A program made the translations under genes and the position numbers. Shown here piece by piece: positions 1 through 6,755 of a stretch of DNA of 9,853 bases. The notes under the pieces were generated by a model that was given only the letters and a program-made list of their open reading frames with translations, searched no databases and was not told where the DNA came from. The stretch lies in assembly GCA_934454035.1 (NCBI GenBank), contig CAKSFY010000082.1, positions 1 through 9,853 of the forward strand, read 5' to 3'. Numbering within the stretch: the first letter of the stretch is position 1; every line of letters begins with the position of its first letter. Origin of the DNA: an uncultured Clostridia bacterium (GTDB taxonomy: Bacteria; Bacillota; Clostridia; UBA1381).

Positions 1-3000
1 TCTCTTGCTTCACCGTCTACCATTCTAACAAGTGCAAATGTTACAGCATTTCTAACTTCATCATATACAGATGAACCAGCCGATGCTTTGTTCCAGTTGA
101 AGTAGTTGGAAGAACCATCTTTATCTTCAGCATAGTTATCAGAAGCACCTGTCGAAACAGCACCGTTAAGAGTCAATCTTGACGAAGAATTGATACCGTA
201 GCTGAAATCGTATACATATACGTTTGTGTTAGCGCCTGTATCAACGTCAATTACAGAACCCTTAGAACCGTCTTTAAGAACAGTGTTTGTGAACAAGTTA
301 GTTCCGTCATTACCGATTGAACCAAGTGTGAATCCACCTGATACAGTTTCCATAACAGGACCAAATACTACACGAGTTACATCCTTGTCATATTTAACTT
401 TCGGGAACGTGATTTCTGTGCTTGTATCGCCCAAAGCTTTATTTGTCTGAGCCCATGCACCTGTCCAGTTGTTGAAGTCATCCTGTCTGCCAGAAGCAAT
501 TGCAAACGGAGTTGTTTCTTTGTAAGCTTCTGTCATGAAGTACTTGCTCTGGTCTTCCTGCTTCTTAAGAGTATCTGCATCAATGTTCATTGATTTAGCT
601 GTAGCAACTACATCAAATGTCTTAACATAATCATTAGCACTCTTAGAGAATACAATTACATCGCCCTTAACAAGGTTCTTGTAGCTAAACTTAGCGCCTG
701 TTTGCATATCGTAACCGTTTGTATCAGAATCGAATTTAACTTCTACTTCTGCACCGCCGTAGAATACTTTAGCCTTATCAAACTCGTCACCGTTGTCGTC
801 AGAAGCTTCCGAAGGAGTTTCTGTCATAACTGCGAACATTGTGTCTGATGAGTAAGAACCGCCTGCACTTGTGATAATTACCAACGGATATGTCTTGTCA
901 GACTTGTTGATATCACCAAATGCGAATGCTGTATAGTTGTTATCATCTACCAATACCGACGGAGTTGTGAGTGCAAGATTTGAATAAGTTGCATCTGTCG
1001 GATCTGAAGTAACGTAATCTGTAGCGTCAATGATCTTTGTAGAATCATTCATTTTGATTGAACCCATGCTCTTCTTAGCAGCATTGTAAGAGTTATCTTG
1101 TGTTGCAGAAGCACCTGCTCCCAAGAACTTAAGTGATGTTACTTTGCCTGAAGATGTTGAAAGTTTGTATTCAACAACACGGTTTTCAATTGCTGTTTTG
1201 TTAGATGTTGTCATGTTGCCTTCTACAATTGTTGTACCCGAAACTGCACTGTTACCATAGATTGCTTTTGCCAAATCAGCTTCTGTCATTGTAACACCCG
1301 ATGCAGCAAAGTCAACTTCTGCAGTCTTTGTTGTACCGTCCATTGTGTAGAGCAATACAGATCTGTTGTCGTCGCCTGAGTTTCTCTTATAGAACTTATC
1401 AACTACAGCGTATTTAGCAGCAGATGTAAGAACCTGTACGTCAAAGATTCTGCCGAAAGCATCCAAGTACAATGTGTACTCATATGAAAGCTTCATTTCA
1501 TTGAAGTTGTCATAGCCTGCAACAGCTTCGTAATCTTTTCCGCCTACTGTGAAGGTTTCGTCACCGGAGTTTTGTCCTGTGTATTTACCTTCAGCTGTAT
1601 CTCTCGATACATAGATTTCATAGAATTCAGATTTAGCAAGACCTGCTTCTACATCATATTTGATTGAAAGTACGTCGTCAGCCTTCAAAGCTTCAACGCC
1701 GATGCTTTCGCCATTGTAGTAGATAGCGAATGTCTTATCTTCATCATCCTTATCAAGGTTGATGTAAGTTGAAAGACCTGCACTTACTTTACCGAAAGTA
1801 ACTCTGCCCTTGTTGGAAGCATTTACAGTATCAACCTTAGCTGTACCGTAGTAAGTTACATTGATGATTTCGTACTTGTTATCTGTTGAAGCACCAACAT
1901 CATATTTGTCGATAAGTTCAACTTCACCCGAAGTATTATCTACGATATACTTCTTGAAAGTAGCGTCTGTAAGACCTGCGTCAATCTTCTTGCCGTTTAC
2001 ATACAAATCAACAGCGATTTTCTTTGTATCTTTATCTGTAGCAAGGTTGTACTTTGTAGCCTTAGAAGCGTCCTTTGTCTGGTTAAAGCTGATTGAAGGA
2101 GTTCCTGTCTGAGCAGCAGTCCAATCTGTTACGTTTGTTTCTTCATAAAGGTTAGAAGCAAATGTTACAGTGTTGTTCTTGCCCGAAGGAATGAAGCTAA
2201 CGATTGTATCGTCATCATCTTCAACCTTGATGATAGCCGATGCATATGTGTTAAGATAATCAGCAGCATCTGTATCACCAACGTTAACCTTCTTGTCGAT
2301 GTAGCTATTGCCGCCGTTAGCACCGTTTACAGTACCGTTCTTGAGCAAGTAGTCTTCATCGTTGTAGTTTTCAGCATAACGAATTCTGAACATAACTTCG
2401 TCAGCGTCATAAGAATTAAGACCGTTTGTCTTTGAAGTTTCTGTTACGAAACCTTCAACATAGTAAGCGTCAAACTTTTCAGTCAAGATTGTCTGATAGT
2501 CAGAAGCTTTACGTGTGTTGTTCTGCGAACCGTCCATGATTGTAAGGCTCGGAACGAGTTTACCGTCGTTAGTTGTTGTAAAGCCCGATGAAGAAACTTT
2601 GCAAACATCAACGATTGAGTTATAGATCATCTGAGCAACCTGCGCTCTTGTAACAGCAGTATCCTGTGATGCAGAAACACCCTTTGTGATACCCTTGTCA
2701 TTACCTACCGAAAGGTAACCGTTAGGCCAACCGCCGAGGTACTCAGCATACTGACCGTAACCTGTCATACGAACCAACATTGAAACCATTTCAGCAAATG
2801 TTACATTGTTGTCCGGCTTGAAAGTTCCATCTTCATAACCTGAGATGTAGCCTTCCGACACACCGATATTAACGAAGCCCGAAGCCCAAGCTTTAGCGTC
2901 TGTGTTAACATCAGCAAACTTTGTTGTGCCTTTTGCACCGGCAGCGTCTGCCGATCTGTTAAGAGCTGCAACAACCATAGTTGCTACTTCTGCTCTTGTA

Positions 3001-3194
3001 ATGCTATTATCCGGCTTGAAGGTTCCGTCTTCGTAACCGTTAATAACGCCTAATGCAGCAAGAGCGTTGATAGCGTCTGCATTAGCTGCTGTGTCTGCTA
3101 CGTCTGTAAACTTCGGAGCTGCCATAGCAACTGAAGATACTGAAAGAGCCAAAGCAATAACAGCAGAAATTACTTTTTTGAGATTCTTTTTCAT
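1..3194 (-). CDS. SLH-domain cell-surface (S-layer-type) protein, C-terminus cut by window edge
   Basis: The reading frame is open from the ATG at 3194 to the left edge (1064 codons). The N-terminus is a typical signal peptide: basic MKKNLKK, a hydrophobic stretch of residues 8-22, and a likely cut after AMA (residue 25). Three SLH repeats follow. SLH1 (about 28-80) has GYEDGTFKPDNSITRAE. SLH2 (about 92-146) has GYEDGTFKPDNNVTFAE. SLH3 (about 152-195) is degenerate and ends in VTRAQ. SLH domains normally bind secondary cell-wall polymer, so the protein is probably exported and wall-anchored. The remaining 870 residues are Thr/Ser/Asn/Asp-rich beta-type sequence with acidic runs such as KVEDDDDTIV. 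I recognise no enzyme domain there. AAAGGGAGG at 3205-3213 supports the start. Isoleucine is ATC or ATT with no ATA noticed, unlike the neighbours, which suggests high expression. A main S-layer protein is the likeliest role; a minor SLH surface protein is the alternative. The C-terminus is missing, probably only a short piece. Confidence 0.9.
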   Translation of the reverse strand, partial: MKKNLKKVISAVIALALSVSSVAMAAPKFTDVADTAANADAINALAALGVINGYEDGTFKPDNSITRAEVATMVVAALNRSADAAGAKGTTKFADVNTDAKAWASGFVNIGVSEGYISGYEDGTFKPDNNVTFAEMVSMLVRMTGYGQYAEYLGGWPNGYLSVGNDKGITKGVSASQDTAVTRAQVAQMIYNSIVDVCKVSSSGFTTTNDGKLVPSLTIMDGSQNNTRKASDYQTILTEKFDAYYVEGFVTETSKTNGLNSYDADEVMFRIRYAENYNDEDYLLKNGTVNGANGGNSYIDKKVNVGDTDAADYLNTYASAIIKVEDDDDTIVSFIPSGKNNTVTFASNLYEETNVTDWTAAQTGTPSISFNQTKDASKATKYNLATDKDTKKIAVDLYVNGKKIDAGLTDATFKKYIVDNTSGEVELIDKYDVGASTDNKYEIINVTYYGTAKVDTVNASNKGRVTFGKVSAGLSTYINLDKDDEDKTFAIYYNGESIGVEALKADDVLSIKYDVEAGLAKSEFYEIYVSRDTAEGKYTGQNSGDETFTVGGKDYEAVAGYDNFNEMKLSYEYTLYLDAFGRIFDVQVLTSAAKYAVVDKFYKRNSGDDNRSVLLYTMDGTTKTAEVDFAASGVTMTEADLAKAIYGNSAVSGTTIVEGNMTTSNKTAIENRVVEYKLSTSSGKVTSLKFLGAGASATQDNSYNAAKKSMGSIKMNDSTKIIDATDYVTSDPTDATYSNLALTTPSVLVDDNNYTAFAFGDINKSDKTYPLVIITSAGGSYSSDTMFAVMTETPSEASDDNGDEFDKAKVFYGGAEVEVKFDSDTNGYDMQTGAKFSYKNLVKGDVIVFSKSANDYVKTFDVVATAKSMNIDADTLKKQEDQSKYFMTEAYKETTPFAIASGRQDDFNNWTGAWAQTNKALGDTSTEITFPKVKYDKDVTRVVFGPVMETVSGGFTLGSIGNDGTNLFTNTVLKDGSKGSVIDVDTGANTNVYVYDFSYGINSSSRLTLNGAVSTGASDNYAEDKDGSSNYFNWNKASAGSSVYDEVRNAVTFALVRMVDGEAR

Positions 3195-3223
3195 ACTCTC
3201 AAATCCTCCCTTTATTTTTTTGT

Positions 3224-3260
3224 GAAAGGGGCGTTTCTTTGCGTTCGCTGTGCCCCTTTC
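3224..3260 (-). promoter_or_regulatory. Leader stem-loop just upstream of the SLH gene ribosome binding site
   Basis: GAAAGGGGC (3260-3252 on the minus strand) pairs perfectly with GCCCCTTTC (3232-3224), giving a 9-bp stem with a 19-nt loop. An A-rich 11-nt spacer separates it from the Shine-Dalgarno at 3205-3212. No T-run follows in either direction, so it is not an intrinsic terminator. It could stabilise the mRNA or control translation; the function is inferred. Confidence 0.6.
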
Positions 3261-3282
3261 CAACACACCGATACGTTGACTC

Positions 3283-3313
3283 GTTAAGATTACAAAACAG
3301 AGATAATCTTAAC
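3283..3313 (-). promoter_or_regulatory. Perfect 10-bp stem-loop at the predicted 5' end of the SLH mRNA
   Basis: GTTAAGATTA and TAATCTTAAC (3283-3292 and 3304-3313) are perfect inverted repeats with an 11-nt loop. The start site predicted for the proximal promoter is near 3316, so this hairpin would form within a few nucleotides of the transcript's 5' end. In other bacteria, 5'-terminal hairpins protect long-lived mRNAs from decay. That role here is inference. Confidence 0.55.
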
Positions 3314-3322
3314 TATGCACTG

Positions 3323-3352
3323 ATTATACCACCAAACAAGGTGAAAAGTCAA
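3323..3352 (-). promoter_or_regulatory. Proximal sigma-A promoter of the SLH gene
   Basis: On the minus strand, TTGACT (3352-3347) is followed by an 18-bp spacer and a perfect TATAAT (3328-3323). TGG directly before the -10 box gives an extended -10 element. The predicted start is near 3316, leaving a leader of about 120 nt that contains both stem-loops described here. Confidence 0.7.
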
Positions 3353-3361
3353 TGCACTTTC

Positions 3362-3382
3362 TACAGTTGTAATATAACTGTA
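3362..3382. promoter_or_regulatory. Inverted repeat upstream of the proximal promoter, possible operator
   Basis: TACAGTT (3362-3368) and AACTGTA (3376-3382) form a perfect 7-bp inverted repeat with a 7-bp spacer, ending about 10 bp upstream of the -35 box. The left half also contains TACAGTTGTA, which fits the TACAnnTGTA pattern of BlaI/CopY-family operators. A second short palindrome, GTTACAGTAAC, lies at 3434-3444. A DNA-binding role is inferred from position and symmetry only. Confidence 0.35.
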
Positions 3383-3470
3383 AAATTGCTGTTATACAAA
3401 AATATCGTTGTAATTTGCCGTTAAAAAGGCAAAGTTACAGTAACATTCCTGTATAATATTGCACGCCGTC

Positions 3471-3518
3471 AGCCCGGATTTCGCGCATCCGGCAGAGTGT
3501 CCGAAGAAATTCGGGCAC
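3471..3518. other. Pair of adjacent stem-loops between the two SLH promoters
   Basis: CCGGAT/ATCCGG near 3474-3492 makes a 6-bp stem. GTGTCCGAA (3497-3505) pairs with TTCGGGCAC (3510-3518) as a 9-bp stem with one mismatch (a G-U wobble on the plus strand) and a 4-nt loop. Another hairpin, TTTGCC/GGCAAA, lies at 3414-3433. All three would be in a transcript from the distal promoter. The fold does not match any riboswitch class I recognise. Confidence 0.4.
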
Positions 3519-3547
3519 ACCGAACCAACGCTACAATCCTATTGTCT

Positions 3548-3576
3548 ATTTTACTCTATTTCGGCAAAGTTGTCAA
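3548..3576 (-). promoter_or_regulatory. Distal sigma-A promoter upstream of the SLH gene
   Basis: On the minus strand, a perfect TTGACA (3576-3571) is followed by a 17-bp spacer and TAAAAT (3553-3548). The predicted start is near 3541, giving a leader of about 350 nt if the transcript continues into the SLH gene. It could instead drive a separate small RNA ending before the proximal promoter. Confidence 0.6.
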
Positions 3577-3702
3577 CAGATTTTTATTGGATTTTACATT
3601 CTTTTACATTTCTTTATTTTTATTATTGTTTTATTGGATATTTTGCATAATTTTTGAAAGAATTGTGGTTATTTGCATCCGGTTTTCGACGCGTTTAGAG
3701 GA

Positions 3703-3770
3703 TTATTGTATCCCTCCACCGCTTATGCGGTCCCCCTCTCGCTGCGGCTCGGTCACACCTCGGCTCTGAG
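3703..3770. repeat. GC-rich dispersed repeat, copy 1 (partial)
   Basis: It begins with TTATTGTATCCCTCCACC, shared exactly with copy 4. It then has the hairpin ACCGC-TTAT-GCGGT, followed by a diverged GC-rich tail running directly into copy 2. The second conserved hairpin of the family is absent. Confidence 0.75.
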
Positions 3771-3891
3771 AATCCCTCCACCACCTTCGGTGGTCCCCCT
3801 CCCTTTAGGCAAGGGAGGCAAAACCGGACTGTCATTCACTACCTCGGTGCCGCTGCGCTACCTTTAGGCAAGGAGGGCGAATCGGGAGGCG
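3771..3891. repeat. GC-rich dispersed repeat, copy 2 (full length)
   Basis: The core at 3772-3878 matches copy 4 (6763-6869) at 104 of 107 positions. It contains hairpin A (ACCACC-TTC-GGTGGT) and hairpin B (CCTCCCTT at 3798-3805 with AAGGGAGG at 3811-3818). A spacer follows, then a smaller CCTTTAGGCAAGG hairpin. Confidence 0.85.
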
Positions 3892-3921
3892 AAAGCGTGG
3901 TATCAGAAAAGCAAATACAAA

Positions 3922-3946
3922 GCCCTCCTTTAGATATAAGGAGGGC
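3922..3946 (-). terminator. Terminator-like hairpin after the epimerase gene
   Basis: GCCCTCCTT (3922-3930) and AAGGAGGGC (3938-3946) form a perfect 9-bp stem with a 7-nt loop, 16 bp beyond the epimerase stop. On the minus strand it is followed by TTTGTATTTGCTTTT, an interrupted T-rich tail. The stem resembles the end of the neighbouring repeats, so the terminator may have been recruited from one. Confidence 0.6.
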
Positions 3947-3961
3947 AGGTTGGATATAGAA

Positions 3962-4816
3962 TCACAGAGTTATGCTATGTTTTTTAATGTTGGTTTTGCC
4001 GCTTTCAAGCTCAACAATTCCCGGTTTATGAGTTATATCATAGTCACTGTCAACAAAGTCGGGGACTCCGCTCCACGGTTCTATGCATATGTATTTACCG
4101 GTAGGCTTTGTCCACAAAAGCAGATAATCCGCATCGGGAAAAGCTACATCTATGCATTTGCCGGTTTTTCTGTTTTTAAGTGTGACCTTTCTCGATTTTG
4201 CATTTGTGAACACTTGCGCGTCAATTGCAAAATACTTATACTTAAGCGGAAATTCCGTTCCGGTTTTTTCAAGCTTTATCTTATTATATTCCAAAAGCTC
4301 GCCGTCTAAGATATTGCTCTCAAATTCTTCTTCATGCTCAAAAATGACGCTGTATTCCTCTATTCCCTCCGGGCAGTCATATGCTTCATGCGAGCCGATT
4401 GAGAAATACATTTTATTTTCGCCTTTGTTTGTTGTCTCGAATGTTACCTCAAGCCGGTTTCCATTTAATAAGTAGGTAATCCTCAGTTCAAACTCAAACG
4501 GATAGTTTTTATAGGTTTCTTCCGTTGACTTCAAAAGAAACACTGCTTTTTCCTTTTCCGCACTTTCAAGTTCAAATTCGCTTGTTCTTGCAAAGCCATG
4601 CTTAGGAATTGTATATTCTTTTCCTTCATATATATATTTATCATCTTTAAATGCGCCGCAAATCGGGAACAGTATCGGCGCTTGTCCCGACCATACCTCG
4701 GGGTCTCCGCCCCACAAATATTCCTTTCCGCATTTTTTCATGCTTTTCAGCTCAGCACCGTAGGTGTTGATTACGACCTCAAGCTCTTCGTTTGAAATGG
4801 TTACGTTTCTTGACAT
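3962..4816 (-). CDS. Aldose 1-epimerase family protein (LacX-like galactose mutarotase fold)
   Basis: The 284-residue length is typical for the LacX-like branch of the galactose mutarotase superfamily. These are cytoplasmic beta-sandwich enzymes that interconvert alpha and beta anomers of aldoses or act on sugar phosphates. Visible motifs include PILFPICGAF (47-56), PKHGFAR (71-77), FSIGSHEAYDCP (138-149) and CIEPWSGVPDF (244-254). H73, H143 and E246 are the probable counterparts of the catalytic His, His and Glu of GalM. There is no signal peptide. The start is supported by AGGAGG at 4825-4830. It is the last gene of a three-gene minus-strand run, 199 bp after the membrane-protein gene, with a repeat-bearing insert in the gap and a hairpin terminator downstream. 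The fold is clear, but the substrate cannot be read from the sequence. Confidence 0.9.
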   Translation of the reverse strand: MSRNVTISNEELEVVINTYGAELKSMKKCGKEYLWGGDPEVWSGQAPILFPICGAFKDDKYIYEGKEYTIPKHGFARTSEFELESAEKEKAVFLLKSTEETYKNYPFEFELRITYLLNGNRLEVTFETTNKGENKMYFSIGSHEAYDCPEGIEEYSVIFEHEEEFESNILDGELLEYNKIKLEKTGTEFPLKYKYFAIDAQVFTNAKSRKVTLKNRKTGKCIDVAFPDADYLLLWTKPTGKYICIEPWSGVPDFVDSDYDITHKPGIVELESGKTNIKKHSITL

Positions 4817-4826
4817 GATTGTTTCC

Positions 4827-4851
4827 TCCTATAAATTTATTGAAAATATTT
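4827..4851. repeat. 25-bp direct repeat, left copy
   Basis: It is identical over 25 bp to 5014-5038. Read on the minus strand it ends inside the epimerase Shine-Dalgarno (AGGAGG at 4825-4830). Its core is ATAAATTTATTGAAAATATT. The two copies bracket a 162-bp segment. Confidence 0.95.
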
Positions 4852-5013
4852 TAGCAATTGCAAAATACAGACATACAATATTGAATCCCTCCACCGCTTG
4901 CGCGGTCCCCCTCCCTTTAGGCAAGGGAGGCAGAGGAGGGCGAATCGGGAGGCAGAGGAGGGCATACCGGGCTAATCGGCAAGCTGCAGAAAACCTGTCT
5001 ATATTTTACAAAT
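4852..5013. mobile_element. Small MITE-like insert carrying a dispersed repeat
   Basis: The 162-bp segment is bracketed by the perfect 25-bp direct repeats. Near its ends, AATTGCAAAATACAGACA (4856-4873) and the reverse complement of 4996-5013 (ATTTGTAAAATATAGACA) match at 15 of 18 positions, which is an imperfect terminal inverted repeat. It contains no reading frame of its own and carries repeat copy 3. These are features of a non-autonomous miniature element. However, a 25-bp duplication is long for a target-site duplication, so local duplication during repair or replication is an alternative. Confidence 0.5.
4879..4972. repeat. GC-rich dispersed repeat, copy 3
   Basis: It has the family head (ATCCCTCCACC), hairpin A (ACCGC-TTGC-GCGGT) and hairpin B (CCTCCCTTTAGGCAAGGGAGG, an 8-bp stem). 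The middle section of copies 2 and 4 is missing. In its place is a tandem pair of GGGAGGCAGAGGAGGGC (4925-4941 and 4947-4963, 22-bp period). Confidence 0.85.
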
Positions 5014-5038
5014 TCCTATAAATTTATTGAAAATATTT
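5014..5038. repeat. 25-bp direct repeat, right copy
   Basis: It is identical to 4827-4851. This copy covers the last codons (IFSINL) and stop codon of the membrane-protein gene. The duplication therefore left both flanking genes intact. Confidence 0.95.
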
Positions 5039-6659
5039 CTTCGAATGCTTTTTTATTAAGATATACATTTGAATTAAACATATTTCCGTATTTTGTATCA
5101 TACAGACGATAACCGTCTGCATTTACCTTTTTTTCACCGTCGGAAAAGGTTTTTCCGTCGTAGAATACCGTCCTGCCGCCTATTTCAATAACCGTCGCGC
5201 TGCCGTTATAGTCAAGTGCCGCTCCGTATGCTTCCAGCACTCCGCGCATGGGATAATAGGCAGTTCCGTCCTTTATATATTCGGGGTTTTCAAGATGGAT
5301 TCCGTTAATATACAAGTCCTTAAAGTCTTTACCTCTTATAAATATTTTATCATTAATATGATACGCTTTTTTCATGCCTTCTGCATAGAAGCTGTCGGCA
5401 TAAAACTGATAATATCCGTAAAGCGGATTTATATCTGCGTTATAATACCGTTCGCTCCCGTCGGTTTTTTCAAGATTTGCAATATTTTCGTTTATGATTT
5501 TCCTGTTTGACGCATATCCGCAAAGTGTGGGCGCAAAAACCGCCAGTGACAGGCAAAATGCAATTGCCGGAGTAAGATTACCTTTGATTTTCGAAAACTC
5601 CTCCGCGCAAAGCGCTATCATTATCACAAGCGCCGGCATATAGTTACGCATACCGAAGCTATCGGCAATAACCATCATTCCGATTGACAAAAGCGCCGCA
5701 AAAAGCATGCATGCTTCCTTTGGTTTTTCCCGAAGCAGACCCGCCGCAAAAACAAGCAGGGTCACGGTCAGCACTATTCCGCCGACAAGATATTTGCCGC
5801 AAAGGCAAAGTATAAGCTGCACTGCAATTGCCGCCGCAGTCAAGGCTTTTTTCCGCATTTTACACGCAAAAACGGCTTCGGTCAGCAAAAACACCCACAG
5901 AATGCCCCAATCGCTCAATGCGGATTTATACAGCAAACCGAGTCGTTCTATTATATCTCCCGTTCCGCCGGCCGCTTCTCTTCCTGCTCTGGCAACAGTT
6001 CCCGGGGCAAGCATTATCGTAAGCAGTCCTGCGCACATTGCCAGAGTCAGCGCAATACTTTTTATATTGATTTTTTTATCCTTTGCAAACCGATAAGCAA
6101 TATATATTGTGCTTGCCGATATGGCAATCACCGCGCACTGCTCGGTAGTTGCCCCCGAAATAAGAGCAAGAGGATAATAATATCCGCGGACTTTTTCGGT
6201 CTCATATGTTTTGATTACCATATAAAATGCACCGAATGCAAAGCTGAGCGGAAAAATATAATTAAATGCACCTGCCATCCAAAGCATACCCTCGCGCAGG
6301 ACATGCGGCGAAAGGCACATAACACCCATTATGCCATATGCGGCGAAAATGATTTTTTGTTTTTTCGGAACAAGCAGTTCGGAAAGCATATAAAATGCCG
6401 CCAAAAGCATTGACGGAACGACAATAAAAAACAGCCGATCGCGGAAAATAAGCACAATTTCCAAAAATAAATGCACGAAAATTCTTCCGTTCAGGTTCAT
6501 ATAATGGTAAATATTATGGCTTACAAAGCTTTTAAATCCGTCCGAAAAATACGCTGCATAAATCAAATCGTCACCGTACATAGTTGTCAGTCCGCCGATT
6601 ACCGATACCAGCACAAGACAAATGCACAAAATAATCGGCGGAGCTTTTATTTTTTTCAT
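5016..6659 (-). CDS. Polytopic membrane protein (DUF6056/GT-C-like) with C-terminal stalk domain
   Basis: The 547-residue protein has about a dozen hydrophobic segments between residues 8 and 381, then a soluble, probably extracellular tail. The membrane part has YGDD (28-31) after the first segment, NGR (57-59), LWMAGAFNYIFP (126-137), TTEQ (171-174), APG...R (218-224) and RNYMP (338-342). I recognise this pattern as DUF6056-like, resembling GT-C glycosyltransferases that use lipid-linked sugars outside the membrane. The tail (about 449-545) fits the stalk domain first named from the N-terminus of copper amine oxidase: YINGIHLENP, then YYPMRGVLEAYGAALDY, ending NVYLNKKAFEEIF. The start is supported by GGAGG at 6671-6675, with a rather long 11-nt spacing. 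I see no promoter directly upstream, so read-through from the DUF1015 gene is likely. Glycosyl transfer is a family-level inference, and no substrate can be assigned. Confidence 0.75.
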   Translation of the reverse strand: MKKIKAPPIILCICLVLVSVIGGLTTMYGDDLIYAAYFSDGFKSFVSHNIYHYMNLNGRIFVHLFLEIVLIFRDRLFFIVVPSMLLAAFYMLSELLVPKKQKIIFAAYGIMGVMCLSPHVLREGMLWMAGAFNYIFPLSFAFGAFYMVIKTYETEKVRGYYYPLALISGATTEQCAVIAISASTIYIAYRFAKDKKINIKSIALTLAMCAGLLTIMLAPGTVARAGREAAGGTGDIIERLGLLYKSALSDWGILWVFLLTEAVFACKMRKKALTAAAIAVQLILCLCGKYLVGGIVLTVTLLVFAAGLLREKPKEACMLFAALLSIGMMVIADSFGMRNYMPALVIMIALCAEEFSKIKGNLTPAIAFCLSLAVFAPTLCGYASNRKIINENIANLEKTDGSERYYNADINPLYGYYQFYADSFYAEGMKKAYHINDKIFIRGKDFKDLYINGIHLENPEYIKDGTAYYPMRGVLEAYGAALDYNGSATVIEIGGRTVFYDGKTFSDGEKKVNADGYRLYDTKYGNMFNSNVYLNKKAFEEIFSINL

Positions 6660-6726
6660 GTTTTTAAATACCTCCGCTATTTCGGGTGGTTTTTTCGCGG
6701 CAATTAACCCATGTCTATATGTTTAT

Positions 6727-6751
6727 GTATCCATCGTTTGCGCGGTCTCCC
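6727..6751. repeat. Degenerate fragment of the dispersed repeat
   Basis: GTATCC followed by TTTGCGCGGTCTCCC resembles the head and hairpin A of copy 3 with bases missing. It lies just before copy 4 and looks like a decayed extra copy. Confidence 0.4.
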
Positions 6752-6755
6752 GAAT

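Larger units (their letters stand above)
3195..3961. other. Gene-free 767-bp region between the SLH gene and the epimerase gene
   Basis: Positions 3195-3580 carry the SLH leader, two promoters and several inverted repeats. Positions 3581-3700 are strongly AT-rich, with nothing recognisable in them. Positions 3703-3890 hold two tandem copies of the GC-rich dispersed repeat. Positions 3922-3946 hold a terminator-like hairpin for the gene to the right. The short open frames here lack ribosome binding sites and run through the repeats, so I call no gene. Confidence 0.7.

Noticed and set aside
226..2112. Plus-strand open frames of 74 and 83 codons inside the SLH gene
   Set aside because: They lie antisense to a continuous 1064-codon frame with signal peptide and SLH motifs, lack ribosome binding sites, and have low-complexity Ser/Thr/Val composition typical of shadow frames.
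3452..3457. Perfect TATAAT on the plus strand
   Set aside because: No acceptable -35 box exists 16-18 bp upstream (GGCAAA, GCAAAG or CAAAGT), and no plus-strand gene follows.
3459..3867. Overlapping short plus-strand open frames upstream of the SLH gene
   Set aside because: There is no Shine-Dalgarno, the frames run through the promoter region and the GC-rich repeats, and their tails merely translate the repeat (the same PLPLGKGGKTGLSF-like peptide appears at copy 4).
4845..4885. Possible new promoter for the epimerase inside the insert (TAAAAT with TTGTAT on the minus strand)
   Set aside because: The spacing is 19 bp, the -35 box is weak, and the area is AT-rich. Read-through from the upstream genes is the simpler explanation.
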